In this document: positions 35,135-45,115 of the stretch, in pieces
How positions within the stretch are numbered: position 1 is the first letter of the stretch
How the letters are laid out: each line of letters opens with the position of its first letter
Assembly: GCA_021734255.1 (NCBI GenBank)
Contig: JAIPJM010000011.1
Span: 17,925-81,924, forward strand
Source of the DNA: Fidelibacterota bacterium
Lineage (GTDB): Bacteria > Fidelibacterota > UBA8477 > JABMPR01
DNA: 64,000 nucleotides
Direction of reading: 5' to 3'
The notes under the pieces: generated by a model
Databases searched by the model: none
Told to the model about the DNA's origin: nothing
What the model saw: only the letters and a program-made list of their open reading frames with translations
Program-made: the position numbers and the translations under genes

Positions 35135-37123
35135 TTATCTGGCTCTGATCGCGATGATGACGGGTGCGGTATCATGAATGGTCTCACCCGTGGTGCGATT
35201 TACTGTTTCAAGATGCATGATATAGGTTCCGGGAGGAACAAGTTTATAGGTCTCTGTTCTGCCATCCCAGAGCTTTTCAACCTCCAGTGCAATATTGCGG
35301 TAGCCATCGAAAAGGGTCGTGATAAACCGGCCGGAGAGATCGAACACTCTGACCGTAATATGGGCATTCTCAGGGAACGAGAAGAAGTACTTGATCCGTT
35401 CGCCTCGCATGGGATCGAATGGAAAGGGTGCCACGGTAAGACGCGTGCCTCCGCTACCATCCTCTCCTTCTTTCAGAGCTTGGACATCTGTAGCATAAGC
35501 CAGCATCATTTGACCCTCACCATTATATTCGTCGGCGATACCCCAGACATCGACCAGGTTCCCCGGTTGCAGCAGAGAATCTGCAGTCGCATCAGCGAAG
35601 AGGTTGGTCGTATCCCAGACACGCAAGGTGACCTGGCCGTAGCCATCCTCGATTACGATATTTGAGCCACCACCAACATTATCGGCGCGACTTGACACCA
35701 CGCCACTGACCTTAACAAAGCGCCCCCCAAACTGAAGTGAGTTTAGATCTTCTGTAGAGATCTCGGCGATATTGGGTACAGGCCGATCCTGGGCAAGCAT
35801 TGTATAGTTAAAATCTGTTAGCTGGAGCGCACCCTGATACTCATCTACTGTTCCTGTGACTGAAATGGAGTCCCCCTGGAGCAAGGGAGGTGAGAGCAGG
35901 CCTTGCTGGTTCATATTCAATCCGTAGCCTGAGTTATCTTGAATGTACATATCCGTTCGATCCGTTCTCAAGATTCCTGAACCAATGCTGACAACCGCAC
36001 TCAAGGTCACCGTCTGTCCAAGATAGCTTGCTGAATTCTCAATGATCGTCTGAATGGTCAGAGGTGTTGGTGGATCGATAATATCAGCCCCATAAATGTT
36101 GCTGGTTTGAGTTAATCCGTTGGTATTAGTTGCCGTAAGGTAATACGCCAGGGTTCCAGCAGTACCTGTCGCCGGGATCGTCACGGACCATATATCGCCA
36201 GAAGCGTTGCTCATGGTCAGATCAACAGGCGTTCCGCTGGAAGCTGGAAAGGTGTAGGTCAACAGTACACTGGCCAGGCCGGTTGTATCGATCACGGTAG
36301 CTGTTATTGTCAGGTCGTCTTCCGTTGTTGGGGAGCTTGGACTCAGTGACACATTACTGATCACCGGTTTTACTATGGTGAGATCCACAACTGACCAGGT
36401 CGCACTCAGATCCTCACTGGTCTCATCATGGCCGGTGATTCCATTCCCACCGGAGGTGGTTTCAACACCTTCATCGCTATTACGGATCAGCTTAGCGCCA
36501 TCAAAATGGGTCGGCATATAGGACTGTGAACTGACCGGTGTATCAGCTAGGTATCCACTCACCCCTGATTTATCGATCATGTAGGCAGAGGCAGTGCTAC
36601 TGTCTGTGCCCCAGATCAGATACTCTACATCCTGAACCGTAGCAGCCGATCCATCCCAGTAAAACAGAATCAAGCCCTCTGCCGTATTCTCTAATTTCAC
36701 ATTGGGTGATCCACCGATGGTGGTGACACCATTAACTGCATCCAGCATGTCGTCTTTCAAGGCCAGATCGGGGTCGCTTCCATAAGTAGCGCTGTAGTCA
36801 GTCGTTCGACCCATTCCCAGGATCAGGCTCGAATCTGCCTTCAGTGTCATGCTGGGAAAGCGGGCAATAAAATCGGTTGAGCTGGCTGACCAATAATTGG
36901 CTCCTGATGGCAGGTTGTAGTAGAACTTACTATTGGCTTTGTCCGTTGCATCAGTCAAGTAATAGTTGCTCAGATCAATGTCCGAACCAGTAGGGTTTGT
37001 GATACGTATGTATTCCCCTGCGGATGGCTGCAGAACCACTTCTGAGATGAGCAAGTGATCCGTTGCCAACAGTGCAAATGGCAGCACACTCATGACGATG
37101 AACTGGATTATTCTGTTCTTCAT
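35135..37123 (-). CDS. Lamin-tail-domain surface protein with OB folds and FlgD-like tail
   Basis: A 662-residue exported protein. Domains in order: signal (to about 20), lamin tail domain (LLISEVVLQPSAGEYIRI, about 22-175), an Ig-like domain (about 245-340), two YhcR-type OB folds (about 350-545, with MYIQDNSGYGLNM and SISVTGTVDEYQG), and a C-terminal FlgD-like Ig segment (VRVFDLSGRFITTLF with WDGR and PPGTYI). LTD plus OB-fold is the architecture found ahead of the EEP domain in secreted nucleases such as ExeM. Here the EEP domains are on separate genes of the same operon. It starts 45 bases after the next LTD gene. Confidence 0.83.
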   Translation of the reverse strand: MKNRIIQFIVMSVLPFALLATDHLLISEVVLQPSAGEYIRITNPTGSDIDLSNYYLTDATDKANSKFYYNLPSGANYWSASSTDFIARFPSMTLKADSSLILGMGRTTDYSATYGSDPDLALKDDMLDAVNGVTTIGGSPNVKLENTAEGLILFYWDGSAATVQDVEYLIWGTDSSTASAYMIDKSGVSGYLADTPVSSQSYMPTHFDGAKLIRNSDEGVETTSGGNGITGHDETSEDLSATWSVVDLTIVKPVISNVSLSPSSPTTEDDLTITATVIDTTGLASVLLTYTFPASSGTPVDLTMSNASGDIWSVTIPATGTAGTLAYYLTATNTNGLTQTSNIYGADIIDPPTPLTIQTIIENSASYLGQTVTLSAVVSIGSGILRTDRTDMYIQDNSGYGLNMNQQGLLSPPLLQGDSISVTGTVDEYQGALQLTDFNYTMLAQDRPVPNIAEISTEDLNSLQFGGRFVKVSGVVSSRADNVGGGSNIVIEDGYGQVTLRVWDTTNLFADATADSLLQPGNLVDVWGIADEYNGEGQMMLAYATDVQALKEGEDGSGGTRLTVAPFPFDPMRGERIKYFFSFPENAHITVRVFDLSGRFITTLFDGYRNIALEVEKLWDGRTETYKLVPPGTYIMHLETVNRTTGETIHDTAPVIIAIRAR

Positions 37124-37168
37124 TCTGTCTCGATTTCTTTAATAGTTACGCCGAACGCCCTGGTTCAA

Positions 37169-39763
37169 TTATTTCAGGAGCATCACTTTTTGCATCGAAC
37201 TTCCGGTAGCGGACTTCAACTGCAAGAAGTATACCCCAGAGCTCAAGTGGGAGGCATCCCAATTCATGGAGTAGCTGCCTGCGTCTGCTGTTCCCTGGGC
37301 CAGTTGTTCGATCTCTCGACCCATGACATCAAAAACTGTCAAACTGTAATCTCCGTGTTGATCCATGCGCCAACTGATCGTTGTGGATGGATTGAATGGA
37401 TTGGGATATGCGGGATTTAAACCGAAAGATAAAGGCCGCACATTTTCCCCACCATCAACAGAGGTCGCATTTAAAACATCGTCATCATATGCTACAAGCA
37501 ATTGAAAGATGTTTTGATACTGGCTCTCCACGCCATTAAAGGCCCAATTCTCGCCAATCGTGATCTTAGAGACATCAACACCAGTCGAACTCCAGATACG
37601 AACGGCTGCTGTATCCGCGCCATCGGCAATATCAACTGTAATGCCTCCACCATAGGAGGCCGTATCGGCGACAATTCCCATTAGCTGGATCCAGGTCCCT
37701 TCCCAAAGTGCCTGGTTGGCTACTTCAGGTGTTATCTGAACCGGATCGGGTAAGGCATTTCCCGTTGAGACCAGCTTGTAGGCAAAATTCTTGATCTCAA
37801 TGGTTGTATAGTAGATCTCAACTTCTCCAACAACTGTCACTTTGTCACCACGCTCCAATGTGAGTACATCATAATTGAAAAGATTTATTCCTCTACCAGA
37901 CCCATCCTGCATGTAGGCGTTTGTAAGTCCAGTTTGGAGCAGACCTGAACCAATGGTAACAACGCCCTCTACCGTGACGATATCGCCACTGACGGGATTG
38001 TCTTGAATAGTGGATATCCCCGTTAACTGTGTACTTGCTACGGGTAATTCATAGGTATATGAATTGATGGCACTCCCGCCCCCCGTCACCGCTTCTACCT
38101 GATAACTGAGTAGAGAATTGCCGGCCTGGGCAGGTATTATTCCTTGCCAATTATTCCCAGAATCCAACCACATTTCACTCGTATTTAACATGGACCCATC
38201 GGTACCATATTGAATGCTTGCTGTGCTTATTGTTACGGTGTCGGTTGGCACAATATCAATGGAAATTGTGATCTCACTGCTCGATGTAACGAATTCGGGT
38301 GCGGCAGATTCATTCTCAAAACTAACAGGTGAACCAAAATCATTGGCATCTCTTGGACAAAGTGCATACTCACTAAAACCATATTCCACAACACCTGTCA
38401 AACTGGGAATCACATCTCCCACAGTAGGTGAATGCTCAAAATATTTATCCTCTACTTCGCAGGCGCCACTGCCATCATCGACCCACCACTGACCATACTG
38501 ATCAGCAGCTGCCGTGACTGTGACATTTGTGACTGTGACCAGAACACCTTCGTAAGCTTCGCCCGTCAGTGAACAACCACCCGCCAGATCTCCGGTGCTA
38601 ATGGAAACTGCTGCTGGTTCCTCATTTTCAGAGCTGGTGACCGTGAATGAGCTAACACCCTTGATCTCTGTCATACCATAATATTCATCGACCTCAGCCA
38701 CCAATGTGACGCTATCACCCCGAGCAACTGAATTCCCACTGTCGTAAACATAGACACCATTCCAGGCCCCACTTCCATCCTGAATATAATAATTGCCGGA
38801 ACCTGAAGCTGTAATGATACCACTGAAGGTGACGGTCTGACCAAAAAGGGGTGAATCATAACACTCACCAGCTGCTGTACTCGTGTATTGAATATCATAA
38901 ATGGTCTGTCCAGCAGAACTCATTACCGTATAGCCTGAGCTTAGCTGGGTCGTATTGGAATCATTGTCAGTTGCAGTAATGGTATATGCTACCACGCTTC
39001 CTGCTGGCTGGGCGGGGATCACACCACCCCAGGTATTCTCTCCACAGTAAACCGGTCCAAATGTGACCTCAACAGCAGAACCTCCATCCACTGTGTAAGA
39101 AAGTACCACTGAACTCACGGTTCCGTCTGGATCTGTGACGACTACACAAATATTAGCAGACTCTGTCTCATTGGGTGTCGCAGGGGTTTGTGTTAATGTG
39201 CCAAAGACAGGTGCAGGAACAAACGTCTGACCTGTATTGATAGTGCCAGGTGAATTAGCCCCATAAACCCAGTTGGAGCCATCAAGGCCTACCCGGTACA
39301 TGGAGGAGTCTGCTCCGGCATAATCACCGTCGGCACTTTCCATTGGATTTCCATCCGCATCGTTCATGTCACCTTCATAGGCAACTGCATCGACAATACT
39401 ACCACCAACTTTTAGGACGATACCGTCTGGAGCACCATTCTGAATGGCATTCTCATCAGGCCACCCCGAGGGTGTTGTATCCACGTTGGGAATAGAAGCC
39501 CTACCAACAACATAAAAACCATACCCACTGCTTTCATTCGCCAGGGTGATATTCCCCAGGTCAACTGTCCGGTAGCTTGTACCGCCGTTTCCATTGATCA
39601 AATCAACCGTAACGGTATTGTATGTTCCGGCAGGTCCAGCCAACTCAAAATACTCAGCTGCATCCGTTCCCTCCTGGTCGTAGTCTACCTCGTTGATAAA
39701 GAGCTGGCCAAAGGCCAAACTGCTTACTGCTGTGATCAATGCGAATTGTTTCAACATTTTCAT
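37169..39763 (-). CDS. Lamin-tail-domain surface protein with type IX secretion sorting domain
   Basis: An 864-residue exported protein: signal (to 19), lamin tail domain (LFINEVDYDQEGTDAAEYFE onward, about 20-150), alternating Ig-like and OB-fold modules (MYIQ/YYIQDGSG strands near 320, 430, 605), and a C-terminal domain from PAYPNPFNPSTTI (about 783) through VFDVMGREI, SSGVYFLQL to the Lys-rich end KVMLLK, the por-secretion sorting tail. It is probably secreted by the type IX system and anchored on the surface. It is first in the seven-gene operon, after a promoter at 39839-39867, with an AGAGGTAAACC ribosome site. Confidence 0.88.
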   Translation of the reverse strand: MKMLKQFALITAVSSLAFGQLFINEVDYDQEGTDAAEYFELAGPAGTYNTVTVDLINGNGGTSYRTVDLGNITLANESSGYGFYVVGRASIPNVDTTPSGWPDENAIQNGAPDGIVLKVGGSIVDAVAYEGDMNDADGNPMESADGDYAGADSSMYRVGLDGSNWVYGANSPGTINTGQTFVPAPVFGTLTQTPATPNETESANICVVVTDPDGTVSSVVLSYTVDGGSAVEVTFGPVYCGENTWGGVIPAQPAGSVVAYTITATDNDSNTTQLSSGYTVMSSAGQTIYDIQYTSTAAGECYDSPLFGQTVTFSGIITASGSGNYYIQDGSGAWNGVYVYDSGNSVARGDSVTLVAEVDEYYGMTEIKGVSSFTVTSSENEEPAAVSISTGDLAGGCSLTGEAYEGVLVTVTNVTVTAAADQYGQWWVDDGSGACEVEDKYFEHSPTVGDVIPSLTGVVEYGFSEYALCPRDANDFGSPVSFENESAAPEFVTSSSEITISIDIVPTDTVTISTASIQYGTDGSMLNTSEMWLDSGNNWQGIIPAQAGNSLLSYQVEAVTGGGSAINSYTYELPVASTQLTGISTIQDNPVSGDIVTVEGVVTIGSGLLQTGLTNAYMQDGSGRGINLFNYDVLTLERGDKVTVVGEVEIYYTTIEIKNFAYKLVSTGNALPDPVQITPEVANQALWEGTWIQLMGIVADTASYGGGITVDIADGADTAAVRIWSSTGVDVSKITIGENWAFNGVESQYQNIFQLLVAYDDDVLNATSVDGGENVRPLSFGLNPAYPNPFNPSTTISWRMDQHGDYSLTVFDVMGREIEQLAQGTADAGSYSMNWDASHLSSGVYFLQLKSATGSSMQKVMLLK

Positions 39764-39838
39764 GGTTTACCTCTAATACAAATTTTGGATTGGAAATTTA
39801 TGATTCTGAACTGGTAAATTTTTTGACATCAGACTTAG

Positions 39839-39867
39839 ATTATAACCGATTGACTCGCCACATCCAA
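39839..39867 (-). promoter_or_regulatory. Sigma70-type promoter of the LTD/EEP operon
   Basis: On the minus strand TTGGAT (39867-39862) and a perfect TATAAT (39844-39839) are 17 bases apart. This leaves a leader of about 65 bases before the ATG at 39763. Confidence 0.6.
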
Positions 39868-39993
39868 GAAGCTTCATGAACCGTGCCAAAATGCTGAATT
39901 AATATTGCCCTTTCGCAGCTAAATACAGAAAAAGTCTTCAGCCATTTTCGCAGCAGAGAATGAGCGACACGCAGGGTGGATTGTAAGGAACGA

Positions 39994-40854
39994 TCAGTCC
40001 ATTTGCTCCAGATTCCAGCCAAAACGGCAGAACAGGTAAGGGGCACCATAACTGATCCACGCTCCCAGGAGAGCATACCTGATAAACATGGCCATATCGG
40101 TGGTGTAACCCATGGAAACAAAGATCTGCTTCAAGCCCATCCAGATCAATAGGATACCAACTAGACCCAGGACCAAACGAGAGAGGAGCAGACTCATCCC
40201 CGGTTTAAGTCCACACGACAGGTACTTTCTCTCGTGCAGATAGCCGGTAAGGAAGCCAATGAATGCCGCTCCCCCTTTTATGGATACCTCAGATAAGTCT
40301 CTCTGCATCATGAATAGCCCCATCAGCAACACGAAAATTACCATACTCTGCCTCGTTGGCCCTAGAGCGATCCAGCCTGCTGGTCGTTGTTTTAATAGCC
40401 AGGCATAGACACTCAGGGTTACCAGGCCAATGGCAAAGCCACCCAACACATCAACCGGATAGTGAACGCCAAGATATATGCGAGAAAAACCAATGAGACC
40501 AACGAGAATCCCAGCCAGCAGGTATCCCCTGACATTTTTGAATTCCCAGGCCAGCCAACCCCACAACACCATAGCACCCTGGCTATGACCACTGGGGAAG
40601 GACCAGTCATCAGCATGGACGAGATGCTCTATTGAATCAGGCCGCGGTACCTGGAAAAAGCCCTTGATCATTGCATTCAGCAGGAAGGTGAACAACAGGA
40701 TCATACCTGCTCGACCCATTATTTCCTTTCGCCAAAGCCAATATGCCAGCGGTAGGAAAAGCAAAAAGAATTCTTCATCTCCTAAAAAAGTAAAAAACTT
40801 CATGATCGGCGTGAGCCAGTCTGCCCGCATTGATAGTACCCATTCCATAATCAC
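39994..40854 (-). CDS. PAP2-family membrane phosphatase
   Basis: A 286-residue integral membrane protein with about seven helices. All three acid-phosphatase motifs are present: KGFFQVPRP (KX6RP), PSGHSQG and SRIYLGVHYPVDVLGG. Members dephosphorylate lipid phosphates such as undecaprenyl pyrophosphate, phosphatidate or phosphatidylglycerol phosphate on the outer face of the inner membrane. It lies 33 bases after the M1-like/barrel gene and may be the last gene of that unit. The substrate cannot be assigned. Confidence 0.9.
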   Translation of the reverse strand: MIMEWVLSMRADWLTPIMKFFTFLGDEEFFLLFLPLAYWLWRKEIMGRAGMILLFTFLLNAMIKGFFQVPRPDSIEHLVHADDWSFPSGHSQGAMVLWGWLAWEFKNVRGYLLAGILVGLIGFSRIYLGVHYPVDVLGGFAIGLVTLSVYAWLLKQRPAGWIALGPTRQSMVIFVLLMGLFMMQRDLSEVSIKGGAAFIGFLTGYLHERKYLSCGLKPGMSLLLSRLVLGLVGILLIWMGLKQIFVSMGYTTDMAMFIRYALLGAWISYGAPYLFCRFGWNLEQMD

Positions 40855-40887
40855 TCCAATCTTACTTTAGAAAGTTTCATGTCCTAG

Positions 40888-42762
40888 CTACAGGTTCCAG
40901 GTGAGTCGCCACCGATAGCGCCATGCCCAGGGCTCCTCTCCCGCCAATGGGTGAGATTGCCAGATAGGAAAAAAGAGCCCCATGGTAAAGAAAGACTTGT
41001 GCTCGAAGCCAAATCCAAATGCATGATGTGGTCGCGATTCATTCAAAGGTAATGTTTCACTATCGAATATCATAGAACTGGCGAAAATTTTCACTTGCAG
41101 CCCTGAATACCAATACCCACCGTCCACACTGACGCCAATATAATTATTGGTAGGATGTGTCAGCTTGGTTTGCCCCCTAAAATTTGGAATAGCTGCCAGA
41201 TTATCCTGCCAGACATAATCGTGAGTAAATTGATATGGGGAAGACGTACCAGGAGACTGGCTACCGGCCACCATCTGAATTCCAGTGACAATTTTCTTCC
41301 AGAACACAGCTGAGAGATCTGCATTGGATTTAATGATAGAGAATGTGCCGCTCTCGCTTTTTCCCAAAGCGGTTTGTATTGATAAAAGCAGGCGATCACC
41401 AAAACGTGTTATGGAGAGGCCTGAGTATCCGGCATTGATCAAATTCACTCGCTGGTTTCTTTCCCAGATGGCCGTGTCCTGATATGTATCAGATTCAATA
41501 GACAGTTTTATCCGATGATATTTTAATCTGGTCCCCTGAACGAGAAAACTCTGGTCACCAAGATATTTGGTTATACCTACTGAACCACCTCTCCAGTCAG
41601 AATAGCTATGCAATCTTGCAAAAGAAAACAGTCTCTCCTTGCGATTAATTGTGTTAGCATAACTAACTCTCCCACCCCAATATTTAGGTTCATCCAATTT
41701 ATCATGAACATTAAACTCCCAGCTCGCTCTATGTCGATAATCACTGGGATAGGCCGGCCAGAGGTCAACACCAAAACCAGAAGTGAATTTTAATCCATAG
41801 CGCTTGTCCCCGTCCCAATCAGACCAGGATACTGGGCTTACTGTAATGCGATAGTGCTCCCAATCCGGAAGCGCAGCGAATGGTTGAATATACACCTTTT
41901 TCTTATACTGAGGCCATTCGTTGTTGTATCTGAAATACTCTGCAAGTTTGTGGGTCGGGTCAAGGATGATGCGATCAACACCCTTCGAGGGTATACGCAG
42001 TGCTGAGCGTCCCTCAGGCATATACTGGACCAGTGTGCTATCATTGGACTTAGTAATTACCAATACATCGACAGGGAAAGCCCAACTGCCGTTGAAGTCC
42101 ACCGATACCACGAGCGAGTCATCTTTTCGTCTTACGTGACCAATCTCAGCATCCAACCATTCTCCAGAACTTAATACTTGCATAAATTGGTGGCTGACCC
42201 AAGGGTCATAATGCGTAGATATACTGTGAACCAAGCTTTGTTCAATATCCTCGAATGATGTATTCGATGCTGTAGCCGTCCTTACGATCTTAGTAAAAAG
42301 GCTGTCCCCTACCGTCCCCTGCAGCATGCGCAAATAACTATAGCCACTGACAACGAGAATAAATTGCTCTTCTGCTCTTTTGTCACTGAAGGTTTCCACG
42401 CCACCAACGCTCATCACATCGCCAAAGGCAAGTGCCCCACCGGCAAGTTCGATCAAATAGCGTGGATTCAGGTTTTTAAAGTCACTCCAGAGCGGTGGGA
42501 CGATTCTCTCCATGGTCGGAAATGGATTGAGATCACCGGCACCATAATTTTGCATAATGAGCATGGCATAAGAACTAAAGAACCAGGATTCCAAAACCTG
42601 ATCTTCCCCTTTCCACCTACAGAGCGTGCGCCCCATTTCATCCAGCTCTGTTAGGTACTCTTCAATAGGACTGGTGTTCTCATGTGATTTCGCCGCAAGG
42701 GATAAGGCAAACACTAAAAATACAATAACAAGTAGGTAGATAGGTTTAATAGGGTGATCCAC
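40888..42762 (-). CDS. M1-peptidase-like fragment fused to outer-membrane barrel
   Basis: A 624-residue exported protein not readily named. Residues about 40-290 resemble the C-terminal half of M1 (gluzincin) aminopeptidases: YSYLRMLQGTVGDSLFTKIVR, the D-P-W-V-S-H-Q-F segment, and the PVDVLVI...ILDP...YNN ending. The HExxH zinc motif and the preceding catalytic region are absent. Residues about 300-624 are beta-barrel-like and finish with YRWRLTWNL, a plausible outer-membrane terminus. It may be a non-catalytic binding domain on a barrel. It lies 10 bases after the M55 gene. Family assignment of the first half is a by-eye judgement. Confidence 0.6.
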   Translation of the reverse strand: MDHPIKPIYLLVIVFLVFALSLAAKSHENTSPIEEYLTELDEMGRTLCRWKGEDQVLESWFFSSYAMLIMQNYGAGDLNPFPTMERIVPPLWSDFKNLNPRYLIELAGGALAFGDVMSVGGVETFSDKRAEEQFILVVSGYSYLRMLQGTVGDSLFTKIVRTATASNTSFEDIEQSLVHSISTHYDPWVSHQFMQVLSSGEWLDAEIGHVRRKDDSLVVSVDFNGSWAFPVDVLVITKSNDSTLVQYMPEGRSALRIPSKGVDRIILDPTHKLAEYFRYNNEWPQYKKKVYIQPFAALPDWEHYRITVSPVSWSDWDGDKRYGLKFTSGFGVDLWPAYPSDYRHRASWEFNVHDKLDEPKYWGGRVSYANTINRKERLFSFARLHSYSDWRGGSVGITKYLGDQSFLVQGTRLKYHRIKLSIESDTYQDTAIWERNQRVNLINAGYSGLSITRFGDRLLLSIQTALGKSESGTFSIIKSNADLSAVFWKKIVTGIQMVAGSQSPGTSSPYQFTHDYVWQDNLAAIPNFRGQTKLTHPTNNYIGVSVDGGYWYSGLQVKIFASSMIFDSETLPLNESRPHHAFGFGFEHKSFFTMGLFFPIWQSHPLAGEEPWAWRYRWRLTWNL

Positions 42763-42772
42763 TGATTAAGTT

Positions 42773-43576
42773 TTAATAAGCCAGTAAATTAAATCTAAGC
42801 ACCTCAAAGAAATCGGCAGTTTTATATTGAACAATAAGTGGAGATAACTTTTTTGCACCAGGATAGAAAGAGGCTCTATAGGTATCTTGATGTTTTTTAA
42901 ACTCTATTCGAAAATCATATTTATCTGGCAGAGCCAAAAGACATTTTGAAACATCCTTATTTAAAGCTTTCGTCACGCCATCACGTATCTGTATCAGCGA
43001 TTTCTCTGGATGCTGGGAAATTATCGAATTCCCCTCGCCTCGAATGGTAGCAACTGTTTCAATATTCTCATTGTGTTCAGCAACTTCGTCACACAAACCT
43101 TGATCACCTGACACAAAAATTGAGGGGACCCCGTAATAACTGGCAGCTAGTCCGTGCAGGTAAAACTCAGACATATCTTTACCGTTCAAACTCATCCGGG
43201 CGATTCGGGCAGAGGACATGGTGTGTGCCAGTGGATTCGTATCCTGGCCTGCACGTGAATGATAACCGATGAACATAACAGCATCAAAACTGGTGTCTAG
43301 TTCCTGCACCATAGAGAGGGGGTGCCCTGCCCATCCACGTATCAATTCAACCGCTTCCGGCAACTCCTCCAGCAAGAGATTTCGACCACTATCATGAGCA
43401 TCTTTTATTACAATACGAGTTGCGCCTGCCGCAAGAGCACTTTGAGCAGCTGCGGCCACTTCTCGGGTCATCTGCTTCTGAAACCATTGATACTCACTTT
43501 GTGTACGCTTGCTTGTTTCGTCCCAATGACCAATTCCCGTTACACCTTCGATATCAGCAGATATGTATACTTTCAT
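42773..43576 (-). CDS. M55-family D-aminopeptidase (DppA-like)
   Basis: About 267 residues starting at MKVYISADIEGVTG, the M55 hallmark with zinc ligands Asp and Glu in SADIEG. Further ligands are in DAHDSGRN, the GYHSRAG block and the LHGLAASYYGVP segment. The ATG at 43576 follows a GGGAG ribosome site, better than frames starting further upstream. DppA-type enzymes form decamers that cleave D-amino-acid peptides, probably in the cytoplasm. Together with the VanX-like dipeptidase it suggests turnover of D-Ala peptides (inference). Confidence 0.92.
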   Translation of the reverse strand: MKVYISADIEGVTGIGHWDETSKRTQSEYQWFQKQMTREVAAAAQSALAAGATRIVIKDAHDSGRNLLLEELPEAVELIRGWAGHPLSMVQELDTSFDAVMFIGYHSRAGQDTNPLAHTMSSARIARMSLNGKDMSEFYLHGLAASYYGVPSIFVSGDQGLCDEVAEHNENIETVATIRGEGNSIISQHPEKSLIQIRDGVTKALNKDVSKCLLALPDKYDFRIEFKKHQDTYRASFYPGAKKLSPLIVQYKTADFFEVLRFNLLAY

Positions 43577-43706
43577 AATTGCTCCCATTTCAAACTTTTG
43601 ATTGCTCAATTTAAACTGTAACAAACAAGAAGCACTACAATGACTGATAAAATAACCACCAAATCAGCGGTAAATTCTCAAAATGAAGAATCTTTTTTTA
43701 TTGCAT

Positions 43707-44318
43707 TTATTTTGGAATGAGAGACCCGGGTACTCTTTTGCAGTACTCAGCATAGGCAACAGGGTAAGCCTGATCCAGTTGATTTTCTTCTTCAGGTATC
43801 AACTTGATGATAAGCATCCACATGACAACAAACATGACTGCCAGCAGAGCTGAGATCAACACCAGTGCTAAGCCAAGGAGTACCAAAAGCGCAGCGAGAT
43901 ACATAGGATGCCTCATGAGCTTGTACGGTCCATGAAGTGTCAGATAGTCAGACTGGCTTGGTTTGACCCCTGCCAGGCGGAAGCTACGACGTAGCGATAC
44001 CCTGCTCCATAAGAGTAGTGAGCTCCCTGCCAGAAAGATCAGAAGTCCTAATGACCTACCGATAACCACAAGAGTAGAATTCATCGTTGGAAGGCATACA
44101 TAGCTAGCTGGATGGGTGTCCACGATCATCATAACCCCACACAGTGGGATAAGGATTATAAAAAAAGCGAGATTCAGAATATTGAATAACCAGCCAGGCC
44201 ATCCACAATCGGGACGCTGCAAGCGGATGGAGCCTGGAGAAAAGATCAAAATACCACCAGTGATCGCTGAGACGATCAGTATAATAAGACCTAGGCTGAA
44301 CCTAATATGTTCTGACAT
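43707..44318 (-). CDS. Isoprenylcysteine/phospholipid methyltransferase-like membrane protein
   Basis: A 203-residue protein with five or six hydrophobic helices and the SAM-binding RHPMYLAALL motif followed by a C-terminal EEENQL and YAEYCKRVP, typical of the ICMT/PEMT fold. Bacterial members methylate lipids or unknown small acceptors. It stands alone between the M55 gene and a terminator. The acceptor is unknown. Confidence 0.83.
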   Translation of the reverse strand: MSEHIRFSLGLIILIVSAITGGILIFSPGSIRLQRPDCGWPGWLFNILNLAFFIILIPLCGVMMIVDTHPASYVCLPTMNSTLVVIGRSLGLLIFLAGSSLLLWSRVSLRRSFRLAGVKPSQSDYLTLHGPYKLMRHPMYLAALLVLLGLALVLISALLAVMFVVMWMLIIKLIPEEENQLDQAYPVAYAEYCKRVPGSLIPK

Positions 44319-44413
44319 TGATTTTTCTATTTATCCTCTGTCCTAATAAGTGGCAAAAAATATGCCGATGACAATAAGCTCAAATCGCTACTTCCCATTC
44401 CATGCAAGTAGGG

Positions 44414-44443
44414 ATAAAAAAAGGGAGCATCCCCTGCTCCCTT
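44414..44443 (-). terminator. Intrinsic terminator after the 44467-45009 gene
   Basis: On the minus strand arms 44443-44435 and 44429-44421 (AAGGGAGCA and its complement) form a 9-bp stem with a 5-base loop, followed by a run of T. It is 23 bases beyond the stop codon of the hypothetical exported protein. Confidence 0.88.
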
Positions 44444-44466
44444 CTAAATAGTTTTAATAATGTGAC

Positions 44467-45009
44467 TTAATAAAGAAATTCAACCTCATCATCAGTCGCT
44501 TCAAAAGGGATGGGGCTGAACAAACTGACACGATAAATGCTTGTACCTAACTTGTCCGGTGCAGGTTCTTTTACTGTTCGCAGTAAAACGGTTGCTCCTC
44601 CCGTTACCTGAAAGATCTCTGGCTCAGATTGAAACTCCTTACCATATTTCTCCAGATATGCTGCTTTAAACCTTTGTGCATCATAAGGGTAGTCAAACTG
44701 GTAAATAACTTCAACAGAGTGAATGGAAACCTTTTCTTCTCCTATCGAATTGTACCAGACATAAATCTTTGAGATACCTTTATCTTCTATCAGATAGGAG
44801 TGACCCGAGTACACGGACTGCTCACCACTATCAGCATAGTTCGTCTGGGTTGCTATCTTTTTGACCTTGGAAACAGGCAGGAGTACAGAATCGACAGCTG
44901 TTGGCGACAGGGACCATTCAAGCCCCCAATAAACCGCAAGGGTTTGCGCATGAGCAGCTCCAAATGATAGGAGTGCGATCATACCCAATCTCAGACTCAT
45001 CTTTTTCAT
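44467..45009 (-). CDS. Exported protein of unknown function
   Basis: A 180-residue protein with a signal peptide ending AAHAQ and a strong AGGAGG ribosome site before the ATG. No family is recognised. The mature part is about 160 residues with mixed charged and aromatic content, one cysteine-free chain, and an acidic C-terminus (DDEVEFLY). It is followed by a good terminator and appears monocistronic. Confidence 0.8.
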   Translation of the reverse strand: MKKMSLRLGMIALLSFGAAHAQTLAVYWGLEWSLSPTAVDSVLLPVSKVKKIATQTNYADSGEQSVYSGHSYLIEDKGISKIYVWYNSIGEEKVSIHSVEVIYQFDYPYDAQRFKAAYLEKYGKEFQSEPEIFQVTGGATVLLRTVKEPAPDKLGTSIYRVSLFSPIPFEATDDEVEFLY

Positions 45010-45115
45010 AGCAACCTCCTGTTAGTAAACAAGGTACGCGATTTGAAGTTGTTCAGGATATGAAGGTATAACATTCTTGTATTTCCGCAAGCACTCATTC
45101 ATTTCAGGGCAGGGC

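Noticed and set aside
39840..40121. 93-codon minus-strand frame overlapping the PAP2 gene
   Set aside because: No family features; it covers the PAP2 C-terminus in another frame and the promoter of the neighbouring operon.
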